DNA of 64,000 nucleotides, taken from positions 1-64,000 of the forward strand of contig CALMVA010000064.1 in assembly GCA_937873035.1 (NCBI GenBank). Reading direction: 5' to 3'. Positions 41,589 to 50,524 of this stretch are shown here, piece by piece. The translations under genes and the position numbers were made by a program. Numbering within the stretch: position 1 is the first letter of the stretch; the number at the start of each line of letters is the position of its first letter. The notes beneath the pieces were generated by a model, which saw only the letters and a list, made by a program, of their open reading frames with translations, made no database searches and was not told the DNA's origin. Source of the DNA: an uncultured Sphingomonadaceae bacterium. Its GTDB lineage: Bacteria; Pseudomonadota; Alphaproteobacteria; Sphingomonadales; Sphingomonadaceae.

Positions 41589-43708
41589 TGTGGCGAGACT
41601 TCTACATCAAAGCCTTCAAGATAGCTCATGCCGGAGACCTGCTCGGCCATGTCCGGCGTATTGGGTGTTATCAGATTGAGGTTGGCACCGGGGCGAGCAC
41701 TGGCGCGTTTCCAGCCAGCCTTGTTGCCGCGCCCGTGCGGATAGGCAACGCAGCCGGGGCGAACCTCATCCGTCAATCGCGCCGTCACGACGATCTCGCC
41801 CCAGCGCGATGCCAGCCGCACTGCTGCGCCATCCTCCACGCTGCGCGCCGTTGCATCCTGGGGGTGAATGAGCAGCACGGCGTCGTTGCTCCGGCTCAGG
41901 TCATCAGCATTGTTGATCCAGCTGTTGATGGACTTGAGCTTGCGAAGATTGATGAGGCGCAATGCGGAAATGTCTCTTGCCGGGCTCGCAAGAAGCCGCG
42001 CCATCTCGCCGTCGATCAAGGCTGACCAAAGATGGATCGAGCCATCTTCGTGCCCGATGCGCTTTGTAAAGTCGAACGCCCATCTTCCGCTCTCGACCAT
42101 CATGCCGTGCGGATGCTGTTTTATGAGGTCAAGTGTCAGGCCGTTGCGGCCTTCCACTCCCGCGCGCAACGCGGCGTCCGCCAGGTCGAAGGGAGATGCG
42201 TTGCCAAAGGTGGCACCTCGGCCCATCCGTCTGGCGAGGTCGCTCAATATGTCAAACTCCGTGCGGGCGTCTCCGACGGGAGGGATGACCGCATCCACGT
42301 GTTGCGCAAAGGGGCGCACCATGTGGTTCATGAAAAACTGGTTGATGTCTTCCCGCTCCAGCGCGGTGGTGACGGGCAGAATGTAATGCGCGTGGCGGTT
42401 GGTTTCCGTCATGTAGAGGTCAAGCGACACCATGACGTCAAGCTGGGCAAAGCCTTCGGGCAAACGGGGGCCGTTGGGCATGGACAGAACGGGGTTCGCG
42501 CCGCTTATGAGAAGCGATTTGATCTGGCCGGGGCCAGCGGTGGTCATCTCTTCGAGCAAGGTGAGGCTGGATTGCGCGCCCCAGACGCTCGGCAAACCGC
42601 TGACCCGTGATGGAAATGCGCCGCGCCGGGCTGCGGACGAAATGCCGCGAAATTGCTTGTCGGTCGCAGTGCCGCCATGGCCCCAGCCAATGCCCCCCGG
42701 CTTGTGAAATCGTCCGCAAACGACGTTGAGCGCCAGCAACAGGAAGTTGGTGAGCGTTGAAAACTGCCCGCGGCAAATGCCGATGCGACCCATTGCCGCG
42801 CTGCGGCGGGCGGTCGCGAAATCCCTTGCAAGGGTTTGGATGTCGGCGGCATCGATGCCACACCTGTCGGCCGCAATATCAGGCGTGATTGCCATGCAGG
42901 CATGGGCCAGCGGTTGCCACTCGCTGCAATGTGCCGCCACGAACTCCATGTCCGCCAATTGCTCTGCGGCGATCACACCGAGCATTGCGGCCAGAAGCCA
43001 CACATCGCCTTCCGGCAGGATCGACAGATGCTCATATTTGCGCGCCGTTTCGGTTCTGCGCGGATCAACCACGATCACGCGTCCGCGCGCGGCGATGGCA
43101 TCAAGATCTTCCTTGAAGCGTGGTGCGATGAGCAGCGAGCCATGGCTGACAAGCGGATTGGACCCGAAGATCAGCAAATGGTCACATTCAACAAGGTCTG
43201 GATAGACAAAGGCATGGGTGCCGAACATCTCTTCGGTTGCCAGCACCGGCGTGGAGATGTCTTCTGACGAAGGCGTGTAGAGGCGCCGACAGTTCATCGC
43301 CTGTTGAAACAGTGCGTTGCCCATGGCGCTTGGCCAGCCCATGCTCGGCGGGTTGCCTGTGTTCATCGCGAAGCTTTCGCCCCCGTGCCGCTCGATGGAC
43401 GCTGTCAATCGCGACGCAATGCTGTCCAATGCTTCATCCCAGCTGACCGGCGTGAACTCCCCCGGCCCACCCGTGCGCTTGAGCGGACGCGTCACGCGAT
43501 CTTCATCATAAGCAACATCGGCGAGGGCGGGGCCCTTTACACAAATATGGCCGCGTGAATGGGGGTTGTTTCGATCCGGCCTGATCTTCACGATCCGCCC
43601 GTCTTTTACGGTCGCGACCATGCCGCACAGCGCCTCGCAAATGCGGCAATAGGTGATGTGATCGCCGTCTTCGCCCGGCGTGCGGGAAATTGCCGATAAT
43701 TCGCCCAT
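41585..43708 (-). CDS. Molybdopterin-dependent oxidoreductase (MopB superfamily)
   Basis: This 707-aa DMSO-reductase-superfamily enzyme has an N-terminal 4Fe-4S site (YCRICEALCG, then GHICVKG). Molybdopterin-binding segments follow: LLIFGSNPLVSHG, VIVVDPRRTETA, LLISGANPVLSMPNG, and the C-terminal HPQDATARSVEDGAAVRLAS region. No Tat signal is seen, so it is cytoplasmic. The usual metal-ligand region reads YTPSSEDISTPV, with no Cys or Sec, so a Ser or Asp ligand is likely. It may perform a reduction, hydroxylation or hydration of a pathway intermediate. No electron-transfer subunit is adjacent. Operator site 8 is upstream, and its stop overlaps the sulfotransferase start. Confidence 0.9.
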   Translation of the reverse strand: MGELSAISRTPGEDGDHITYCRICEALCGMVATVKDGRIVKIRPDRNNPHSRGHICVKGPALADVAYDEDRVTRPLKRTGGPGEFTPVSWDEALDSIASRLTASIERHGGESFAMNTGNPPSMGWPSAMGNALFQQAMNCRRLYTPSSEDISTPVLATEEMFGTHAFVYPDLVECDHLLIFGSNPLVSHGSLLIAPRFKEDLDAIAARGRVIVVDPRRTETARKYEHLSILPEGDVWLLAAMLGVIAAEQLADMEFVAAHCSEWQPLAHACMAITPDIAADRCGIDAADIQTLARDFATARRSAAMGRIGICRGQFSTLTNFLLLALNVVCGRFHKPGGIGWGHGGTATDKQFRGISSAARRGAFPSRVSGLPSVWGAQSSLTLLEEMTTAGPGQIKSLLISGANPVLSMPNGPRLPEGFAQLDVMVSLDLYMTETNRHAHYILPVTTALEREDINQFFMNHMVRPFAQHVDAVIPPVGDARTEFDILSDLARRMGRGATFGNASPFDLADAALRAGVEGRNGLTLDLIKQHPHGMMVESGRWAFDFTKRIGHEDGSIHLWSALIDGEMARLLASPARDISALRLINLRKLKSINSWINNADDLSRSNDAVLLIHPQDATARSVEDGAAVRLASRWGEIVVTARLTDEVRPGCVAYPHGRGNKAGWKRASARPGANLNLITPNTPDMAEQVSGMSYLEGFDVEVSPQ

Positions 43709-43750
43709 CCGTCTCTCCTGTCCGCAGATCGTGCGCCTGCGCCCGGTGAA

Positions 43751-43775
43751 GATTATCTACGATTAGTAGATAATC
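43751..43775. promoter_or_regulatory. Island operator site 8 (best palindrome)
   Basis: Perfect inverted repeat with 9-bp arms GATTATCTA and TAGATAATC and the 7-nt spacer CGATTAG. It is the longest match of the series. It lies upstream of the molybdopterin oxidoreductase operon (start 43708) and directly after the SDR stop codon. Confidence 0.8.
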
Positions 43776-43781
43776 AAGTGA

Positions 43782-44543
43782 CTATCGGAGCATTTGCCCG
43801 TCATCCGCCTTGATACAGGTGCCAGTCACCACCTCGGACGCGGGATCGACCAGATAGAGCAACGTTGAAATGAGCTGGCGTGGGTGGCCGATCCGCTTGC
43901 GCGGCGTCGCCTGAAGTGCACGGTCCAGCGAGCGTTCGAGATGGGCGGCCGTCAGTTCGCTTTCAAACATACCGGGAGCAATGGCGTTCACGTTGATGCG
44001 ATGTGCCGCCCACTCCATGGCAAGCACTTCGGTCATGCGGACCAGCGCCGCCTTGGAGACGGAGTAGAAGGTAGCCGGGATCGCGCGGCCATCGAACACA
44101 TAGGCGGCAATTGAAGCAATATTGACGATGCGGCCTTCCTGGCCTGAGGCGACAAGCCGCCGTGCAATTGCGCAGCTGAGCGCCCATGGCCCGCGCACAT
44201 TGACTGACCAGACGCGGTCGAGCTCATCGAGTGGAAGATCGAGCGCACGGTGCCCATCGGCGGTGCCAGCGTTGTTGATGAGGATTGTCACCTTGCCAAA
44301 GCGGGCTTCCACCGCGTCCAGCACGGCCTCAATCGCGTCGGTGTCGGCCACGTCCAGAGTGACGGGCATCGCCTGACCGCCCTCCGCCGCGATGTCATGT
44401 GCCAGTGCTTCAAGCCGTTCCGTCCGTCGTGCGGCGAGCACAACCTTTGCCCCTTGCCGTGCCAGCGCGCGGGCAAACTCAACGCCAAGCCCCGATGAGG
44501 CTCCGGTAACAAATGCGGTTTGGCCGGTCAGATCGCATCCCAT
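43782..44543 (-). CDS. SDR family NAD(P)-dependent oxidoreductase
   Basis: This 253-aa short-chain dehydrogenase has TGASSGLGVEFA near residue 12, ARRTERLEAL (NADP-type Arg pair after the second beta strand), NNAGTAD near 88, NIASIAA, YSVSK (YxxxK) and a C-terminus VTGTCIKADDGQMLR. The ATG at 44543 with GGGAGAAG upstream is preferred over one at 44597. It may oxidise an alcohol produced by an oxygenase. It lies downstream of a nested stem-loop element and is divergent from the GMC gene at 44721. Confidence 0.92.
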   Translation of the reverse strand: MGCDLTGQTAFVTGASSGLGVEFARALARQGAKVVLAARRTERLEALAHDIAAEGGQAMPVTLDVADTDAIEAVLDAVEARFGKVTILINNAGTADGHRALDLPLDELDRVWSVNVRGPWALSCAIARRLVASGQEGRIVNIASIAAYVFDGRAIPATFYSVSKAALVRMTEVLAMEWAAHRINVNAIAPGMFESELTAAHLERSLDRALQATPRKRIGHPRQLISTLLYLVDPASEVVTGTCIKADDGQMLR

Positions 44544-44564
44544 GCAGCTTCTCCCTTGGTTGCT

Positions 44565-44639
44565 CGCGCCAGAACCTGCTTCAAGGCCGTGATTCACGTT
44601 TCAGATTGCTTCAATCTGAAACGATCACGATCTGGCGCG
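44565..44639. repeat. Nested palindromic stem-loop element
   Basis: Three nested complementary arm pairs: CGCGCCAGA (44565-44573) with TCTGGCGCG (44631-44639), CGTGAT (44588-44593) with ATCACG (44624-44629), and the 11-bp pair GTTTCAGATTG (44598-44608) with CAATCTGAAAC (44612-44622), with a 3-nt loop. It is similar in plan and in its core (GATTG/CAATC, outer CTGG-GCGCG) to the palindrome at 31217-31257, so the two may belong to one dispersed repeat family. Confidence 0.7.
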
Positions 44640-44679
44640 AAAATCTTCTGGAAAGGTCGTTTACAAGTGCGTATCTTTG

Positions 44680-44700
44680 TAATCAATAATCAGTAGATTA
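44680..44700. promoter_or_regulatory. Island operator site 9
   Basis: TAATCAA-TAATCAG-TAGATTA: one mismatch to the ATCTA-N7-TAGAT core (left ATCAA). It lies between the SDR (minus) and the GMC oxidoreductase (plus, start 44721), 20 bp before the latter. Confidence 0.6.
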
Positions 44701-44720
44701 ATTCTGATGGGAGAGCGTGC

Positions 44721-46323
44721 GTGGAGGAGGCGGACTACATCATTGTCGGCGGCGGCAGCGCGGGCGCAGTCGCCGCGGCTCGATTGTCCGAAAACCCTGC
44801 GAACCGGGTGTTGCTGCTTGAAGCCGGTGGATCGTCGGATAGCTTTCTGGTATCGATGCCTGCAGGCTTTGCCAAAATGCTCACCAATCCGAAGTTTGAT
44901 TGGTGCTATCTGCAAGAGCCTGATCCATCCATAAACGGTCGTCGCTTCATCTGGTCAGCAGGCAAGATGCTTGGCGGCAGCAGCGCGATTAATGGTCTGG
45001 TCTATATTCGCGGCACGCGCACCGACCATCAACGATGGGTCGATGCGGGGTGTTCGGGTTGGTCCTTCGATCAATGTCTTCCCTATTTTCTGAAAAGCGA
45101 AGGCTCCGGCTTTGAGGGCAGCCAATATCACGGCCGTCATGGTCCGCTTGGGGTTGAACCCATGGCGGACCCGCATCCGCTGACGGATGCTTTCCTGTCT
45201 GCCTGTGCTGAACAGGGACTGCCCGTGCTTGACGAATATTGTGATGGCTGGGCGGAAGGGGCATTCGCCTCGCTGACCACGCAGCGCAAATCACGCCGGA
45301 GCAGCACTGCGGCCTCTTTCCTCAAACAGGCCATGACCCGGCCAAATCTGCGCATCATAACGCGAGCGGTGGCGGACCGGATCATCTTTGAAGGCAAGCG
45401 CGCCGTGGCGGTTGAGGCGCGCGTGGGGGGATAAACCCTGCCGCTTCACCGCGCGGCGCGACATTATCCTGTCTGCAGGCGCGATTGGTTCGCCCGCGCT
45501 GCTGATGCGCTCTGGCATAGGCGCCGCAGCGGACTTGCAGGCGCTGGGAATCCCGGTTGTTGTGGATGCGCCAGATGTCGGTCGAAATCTTCAGGAGCAC
45601 CCGACAGTCGCAATCAACAAGTTCGCGACGGTGCCGACCTATAGTAGCCGGACACGGCCATGGCATATTGCAGGCGCGCTGCTCGACTATCTGGTGCGTG
45701 GAAAAGGCCCAATGGTGACCCCCGCCGTGCAGGCAATGGCATTGGCAAGATCACGCCCCGGACTGGCTGATCCTGATCTGCAACTCCATTTCTATCCGGT
45801 CGGCTATGACCTTGAGCCGGATACGACCAGCGCGGCGACTGCGGCCATGCCGCGAGAGCCGGTGATGAGCATTGGAGCTTCGGTCGGCAATCCATATAGC
45901 CGCGGGCAAGTCATTCTTGCTTCACCACATTCAGCCGATCTGCCCGTGGTGCGTCACCAGTTGCTGGGCGATGTGCGTGATGTGGCGACGCTGGCGGACG
46001 CGTGCCGTCTTATAGAGCGGCTATTTGCCTCTCCGGCGCTGGCGCCCTTCGTCAGGGCAGACCGCGTTCCGGCACCTATCCCCCATGATGAGACGGGCTG
46101 GCAAGACTTTGTCCGCGCGCGGACGGGCATCAGCTATCATCCCGTCGGCACCTGTCGCATGGGGAGCGATGCGGCAAGCGTCGTGACGCCCACGCTCACG
46201 GTGCGCGGGGTAGCGGGGCTGCGGGTCGCAGATGCATCGGTCATTCCGCTGCTGCCGCGTGTGAACACCAACGCCACGGCCATCATGGTGGGAGAGCGCG
46301 TTGCCGAATTTGCGCAAAGTTAA
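44721..46323 (+). pseudogene. GMC family oxidoreductase, frameshifted at a G6 run
   Basis: This gene encodes a GMC oxidoreductase in two frames. The first part (GTG at 44721) has ADYIIVGGGSAGAVAA, LLLEAGG and the GMC signature KMLGGSSAINGLVYIRG, and stops at 45434. The second part continues in the +1 frame with RRDIILSAGAIGSPALLMRSGIG and has the C-terminal GISYHPVGTCRMG catalytic His region. Deleting one G from the run at 45425-45430 joins them into a 533-aa protein, the expected length (the paralogue at 31316 has 528 aa). The break is either a true mutation or a homopolymer sequencing error. If intact it would oxidise an alcohol, in parallel with its paralogue. Confidence 0.85.
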
Positions 46324-46336
46324 TGCCGCGTGCCCC

Positions 46337-47080
46337 TTAGTTCCCCGGAGAAATCAGCAAGCGGCCGTTGAGCGGCTGGAGCGGCCGGGCATTGTCACCC
46401 AAAATCGCGTGCAGCGCCGCGATCTGTTCCGGGCTCGCGGTGACAGTCGCCTTGGCGACGTGCCAGTTCACGCCTTCCGAGCAGGGCGGTGTCGTGAGTG
46501 AGCCCTGATAGCGCCACACATCGAGCGAGGAGGGGAGCAGGCCCGATGGGTCGAGCGTCGCGCGAACCGGAAATGCCTCGCGTTCCTTTTTCGGGGCGGC
46601 GACGACGATTTTCGCCAATTCTGAATTGGCCGGCCCTTCCTCAAAGAAAACCCCCAGCACAGCAAGGCTGCCCGATGCGCTCTTGTGGACGAAATGCGCC
46701 ACCATGGGGTAGCGCTTGCCATTCACAGCCTCTTCAGACGGCGTGTGAAAATGAACCTGTAACAGCTCATATTCGCGTCCACCGCTGATGAGGCGCGAGC
46801 CGCTGGGGAAGTTGATCTGGACGGTGTGGCCATTGTTGAGAATGGCCATTGGGCCTTCCTGATAATTCGCCCAAATGTCGATATGGCCGGTCGCATTGGC
46901 CAGTCCAAGATCGATTGGAGACTGCATTTTGCCGGAGCGGCACTGCATGAATTCTGGTGCGAGTTCGCCCCAATGTTCCGGCCCTTCATGCCCTTCATAC
47001 GTCCAATGTGCGCCACTCGCGGCAAGCGGTGCAGCTGGCATCCCCAGCAATGCGATCAAGGCAAGAACCATTTTTTTCAT
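46337..47080 (-). CDS. Alpha-type carbonic anhydrase, exported
   Basis: This 247-aa alpha-carbonic anhydrase interconverts CO2 and bicarbonate, here in the periplasm. It starts with a short signal peptide (MKKMVLALIALLG, then PAAPLAASG). HWTYEG and QSPIDL near residue 55, the two zinc histidines in LQVHFHTPSEE and the third in VAHFVH are visible, and SLTTPPCSEGVNW is the conserved substrate-channel motif. The ATG at 47080 is used; an ATG at 47098 is less likely. It marks the return to core genes after the catabolic island. Confidence 0.94.
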   Translation of the reverse strand: MKKMVLALIALLGMPAAPLAASGAHWTYEGHEGPEHWGELAPEFMQCRSGKMQSPIDLGLANATGHIDIWANYQEGPMAILNNGHTVQINFPSGSRLISGGREYELLQVHFHTPSEEAVNGKRYPMVAHFVHKSASGSLAVLGVFFEEGPANSELAKIVVAAPKKEREAFPVRATLDPSGLLPSSLDVWRYQGSLTTPPCSEGVNWHVAKATVTASPEQIAALHAILGDNARPLQPLNGRLLISPGN

Positions 47081-47140
47081 GTGCGCGACCCCCGGCATTT
47101 GTATCGAGGGGATTACGACCGCACGCAGCGGGGCTTTAGC

Positions 47141-49408
47141 TCAGGTGGACGTTACAAAGCTGTCAATCACGCGCTTGTGGCCGGATTGGTCAAAATCGAT
47201 CTCAAGTTTGTTGCCTTCAATCTGCGTGATGACCCCATAGCCGAATTTCTGGTGAAACACGCGCTGGCCAACAGACAGATCATCACGGCCCTTATTGCCA
47301 AGGCTTACGGCGCTGGCACGGGCTTCCACGATGCGCGTCGGGGCGGGCGAATAGCTGGAGGTGGCTCGCTGCCAGCCGGGGCCGCGCCCTGTGCCGCGAT
47401 TGAGATGGGTGAAGGGGTCTGCATTTTGCGACCAATTGGCGCGCCACAGGCTTTCACCGCCGCCAAAGCTGCTCTCCTGCTCAATATGCTCTTCGGGCAA
47501 TTCTGCGATGAAGCGTGAAGGGATGCTTGAGGTCCACTGCCCGTAGATGCGTCGGTTGGCGGCATGAAGGATCGTGCATTTGCGTCGCGCACGGGTGATG
47601 GCGACATAAGCAAGGCGACGCTCTTCTTCCAGACTGGCAAGCCCGCCTTCATCCAGCGAGCGCTGCGAGGGGAAAACGCCTTCTTCCCACCCTGCAAGGA
47701 AAGTGCGCTCAAACTCCAGCCCCTTTGCGGCATGGATCGTCATCATGGTCAGCTTTTCACCATCGGCGGCGGCTTCATTGTCCATCACAAGGCTGACGTG
47801 TTCCAGAAACGCACCCAACGTTTCATACTCCTCCATCGCGCGCACAAGCTCGTTGAGATTTTCAAGGCGGCCCGCGCTTTCGGCTGATTTGTCGGCCTGG
47901 AGCATCGCTGTATAGCCGCTTTCATCAAGCATTTGTCGCGCGAGCTCGTGGTGCGGCAGCGTAGAGGCCATGTCGCGCCAACGGGCAAGATCGCCAATGA
48001 AACCGCCCAGCGCCCGCCGTGCCTGTGGTGTCAATTCATCCGTGTCGAGGATGCGCGCAGCGGCCAGGGCGAGCGGAATGGCGTCCGCCCGCGCAAACAT
48101 CTGCACCTTGGCGAGCGCCTTGTCTCCAAGGCCGCGCTTCGGCTGGTTGACGATGCGTTCAAAGGCAAGATCATCGGCAGGCTGGTTCACGAGCCGCAGA
48201 TAGGCGAGCGCATCGCGTATTTCGGCGCGTTCATAAAAGCGAAAGCCGCCAATGATGCGATAGGGCAGGCCGATTGAAATGAAGCGGTCTTCAAACTCGC
48301 GCGTCTGGAACTGCGCGCGCACAAGAATGGCGACATCGTCTAGCGATCCGCCAGCACGCTGGAAATCTTCAGCCATTTCGCCCACGCGGCGGGCTTCTTC
48401 CGGGCCGTCCCACACCCCGATCACATCAACCTTTTCGCCCGCATCAACCTCGGTCCACAGCGTCTTGCCGAGTCGCCCGCCATTCCGTTCGATCAGCCCG
48501 GAAGCCGCGCCAAGAATGTGCGGAGTAGAGCGGTAATTCTGCTCAAGGCGAATGACCGCTGCGCCCGGAAAATCTTTTTCAAACCGAAGGATATTGGCAA
48601 CCTCTGCCCCGCGCCATGAATAGATGGACTGGTCGTCATCACCGACCACGCACACATTTTTGCGGGCCTGTGCGAGCAGCCGCAGCCACAGATACTGACT
48701 GGCGTTGGTATCCTGATATTCATCAACGAGAATATATTTGAAGCGTTGCTGATAGCTTTCGAGCACATCCCGATGCGTTTTTAGGATTGTCAGCATATGC
48801 AGCAGCAGATCACCAAAATCACACGCATTGAGTGCCTTCAAGCGGTCTTGATAAATGGTGTAAAGTTCACCCCCGCGTCCATTGGCAAAGCGTTCGCTTT
48901 CACCGGCATCAACATCTGCGGGGGTCAGCCCCTTATTCTTCCATTGGTCGATGAGCCCGGCAAGCTGTCGGGCAGGCCAGCGTTTCTCGTCAAGATCGGC
49001 GGCGGCCACGATCTGCTTGAGCAGGCGGAGTTGATCGTCAGTATCAAGAATTGTGAAATTTGATTGCAAGCCAACAAGTTCTGCGTGTCTTCTGAGCATT
49101 TTTGCGCAGATGGCGTGGAAGGTGCCCAGCCATGGCATCCCTTCCACCGCATCGCCGATGATGCGGCCAACGCGCTCGCGCATTTCCCGTGCGGCCTTGT
49201 TGGTAAAGGTCACTGCGAGAATTTCAGAGGGCCATGCTTTTCGGGTCGCAATGAGGTGCGCCAGCCTTGCGGTAAGAGCTGCGGTTTTGCCCGTGCCTGC
49301 ACCTGCGAGCATCAGAACCGGACCTTCGGTTGTCAGCACCGCCTCACGCTGCGGCGTATTCAAGCCAGTGATATAGGCGGGTTCGTGCGTTTGGGCAGGC
49401 AGAGTCAT
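47141..49408 (-). CDS. UvrD/PcrA-type DNA helicase
   Basis: This 755-aa superfamily 1A helicase acts in nucleotide excision repair, mismatch repair and removal of RecA filaments. Visible motifs: Walker A LAGAGTGKTAALTARL near residue 35, TFTNKAAREMR (Ia), YILVDEYQDTN (II), GDDDQSIYSWRGA (III), LEQNYRST (IV), MTIHAAKGLEF (V) and LAYVAITRARR (VI). The C-terminal Tudor-like tail GQRVFHQKFGYGVITQIEG is typical of PcrA/UvrD. A LexA box sits 5 bp upstream of the ATG. I do not assign uvrD or pcrA definitively. Confidence 0.94.
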   Translation of the reverse strand: MTLPAQTHEPAYITGLNTPQREAVLTTEGPVLMLAGAGTGKTAALTARLAHLIATRKAWPSEILAVTFTNKAAREMRERVGRIIGDAVEGMPWLGTFHAICAKMLRRHAELVGLQSNFTILDTDDQLRLLKQIVAAADLDEKRWPARQLAGLIDQWKNKGLTPADVDAGESERFANGRGGELYTIYQDRLKALNACDFGDLLLHMLTILKTHRDVLESYQQRFKYILVDEYQDTNASQYLWLRLLAQARKNVCVVGDDDQSIYSWRGAEVANILRFEKDFPGAAVIRLEQNYRSTPHILGAASGLIERNGGRLGKTLWTEVDAGEKVDVIGVWDGPEEARRVGEMAEDFQRAGGSLDDVAILVRAQFQTREFEDRFISIGLPYRIIGGFRFYERAEIRDALAYLRLVNQPADDLAFERIVNQPKRGLGDKALAKVQMFARADAIPLALAAARILDTDELTPQARRALGGFIGDLARWRDMASTLPHHELARQMLDESGYTAMLQADKSAESAGRLENLNELVRAMEEYETLGAFLEHVSLVMDNEAAADGEKLTMMTIHAAKGLEFERTFLAGWEEGVFPSQRSLDEGGLASLEEERRLAYVAITRARRKCTILHAANRRIYGQWTSSIPSRFIAELPEEHIEQESSFGGGESLWRANWSQNADPFTHLNRGTGRGPGWQRATSSYSPAPTRIVEARASAVSLGNKGRDDLSVGQRVFHQKFGYGVITQIEGNKLEIDFDQSGHKRVIDSFVTST

Positions 49409-49413
49409 GGTGC

Positions 49414-49428
49414 GAACGATTAGGGAAC
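49414..49428 (-). promoter_or_regulatory. LexA (SOS) box upstream of the UvrD/PcrA helicase
   Basis: The plus strand reads GAAC-GATTAGG-GAAC, so the coding strand has GTTC-N7-GTTC, the alphaproteobacterial LexA operator. It is 5 bp from the helicase start codon at 49408, the same placement as the imuA box at 12820. SOS control of uvrD is known in enterobacteria; control here is inferred. Confidence 0.75.
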
Positions 49429-49606
49429 ATTGCGCCGATGGGCAAGCGCGGCGTGATGCGCGCGCGCATATCGTGAGGCCGGATGGGGTGTTTCATTATG
49501 AGACAGGCGCGTAAATTTGCCGTTTGACCTTCAACCTGTCCATTTGGTAATGTTTTACATCCAAAGTGGCTCAATCATGGGTCGTGTCCTTTTCCTGGGG
49601 GTTAAT

Positions 49607-50314
49607 ATGCGTTCCATTTCCTCGCTCCTCGTTGCGGCGGCGTTTGCGGTTTCAGCCCCGGCATCGGCCGGTGTGGTTTTCTCGGACAATTTTAACGGCG
49701 AAAATGGTGGCAACAGCTTCCTGAACTACGCTGGTTTCAACAACTTCACGGTTGCTGGTCAGGTCGATCTCGTGAAGTCGGGCGATTATGGCATCAGCTG
49801 CGACGGCGCCTGCGTCGATCTGGACGGCTCGTCGGGCCCCGGCACCATCACCAGCCTTTCGTCCTTTGCCTTCAACGCTGGGGACACGGTGCGCCTGACG
49901 GTCGATCTTGGCGGCAATCAGCGCAATGACAGCGAGGATGATTTCTACCTCGGCTTTTCATTCGGTTCGAACCTCCAACTGCTGAACTATGGCTTCAATT
50001 TCGCCAATTCGGGCGACATCATCGTGCTGCCCTCGCACACCACGTCGGGCATTACGACGAGCTCCGGCATCAATGGAGCCTTTCCTTTCACGCCCTATTC
50101 GATCTTCTTCACCGCGGGCAGCGCTGGAACGCTCAAGTTCTCGGTCGGCACCCATAGTGCTGATAATATCGGGCCGCTGGTTGACGCAGTTAAGCTCAGT
50201 GTCACGGGCAATGGCGTGCCGGAACCTGCCGCTTGGGCAATGATGCTCGCGGGCTTCGGTCTGGTCGGTGTCGCGATGCGCCGCCGCGAAAAGCTTTCGG
50301 TGACGTTCGCCTGA
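49607..50314 (+). CDS. PEPxxWA-CTERM sorting-domain protein
   Basis: This is a 235-aa exported protein. The signal peptide is MRSISSLLVAAAFAVSAPASAG. The mature part is rich in Gly, Asn and Ser with alternating beta-type sequence and few charged residues. The C-terminus has VPEPAAWAMMLAGFGLVGVAMRRRE: the PEPxxWA motif, a transmembrane segment and a basic tail. This signal is characteristic of sphingomonads and marks proteins handled by an exosortase-like system. The function of the mature domain is not recognised. The ATG at 49607 was chosen for the signal peptide; in-frame upstream starts at 49517 and near 49550 lack one. A terminator follows. Confidence 0.88.
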   Translation: MRSISSLLVAAAFAVSAPASAGVVFSDNFNGENGGNSFLNYAGFNNFTVAGQVDLVKSGDYGISCDGACVDLDGSSGPGTITSLSSFAFNAGDTVRLTVDLGGNQRNDSEDDFYLGFSFGSNLQLLNYGFNFANSGDIIVLPSHTTSGITTSSGINGAFPFTPYSIFFTAGSAGTLKFSVGTHSADNIGPLVDAVKLSVTGNGVPEPAAWAMMLAGFGLVGVAMRRREKLSVTFA

Positions 50315-50348
50315 TCGCGCGCCACACTCTTCTGTTATAGAGATGAAT

Positions 50349-50381
50349 ACGGCTCCGGGGAAACCTGGGGCCGTTTTCTTT
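50349..50381 (+). terminator. Rho-independent terminator after PEP-CTERM gene
   Basis: Stem ACGGCTCCGGG / CCTGGGGCCGT (one G-T pair and one mismatch) around a short GAAA loop, followed by TTTTCTTT. It starts 35 bp after the stop codon. Confidence 0.75.
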
Positions 50382-50506
50382 ATTTCGGCAGGGAAGACCC
50401 CGGCTTTTCTGAAGCATAAATGACGCTTCCACCATGGTTGATCCGCCGCTAGAGGCTGACCGATCATGGTCCCAATAGGGCCAGGCCGAATGTGGCGGAG
50501 TTTGTA

Positions 50507-50516
50507 GGGGGGGGGG
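50507..50516 (+). repeat. G10 homopolymer ahead of MFS gene
   Basis: Ten consecutive G residues end 8 bp before the ATG at 50525 and overlap the ribosome-binding region. Such a tract can vary in length during replication and can also be miscalled in sequencing. Confidence 0.8.
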
Positions 50517-50524
50517 AAGCGCGG

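Noticed and set aside
13135..46323. Steroid degradation cluster
   Set aside because: The DUF35/Ltp-like pair and ACADs recall steroid side-chain degradation, but no KstD, Hsa ring-cleavage or Kst regulator genes are seen; the substrate is left open.
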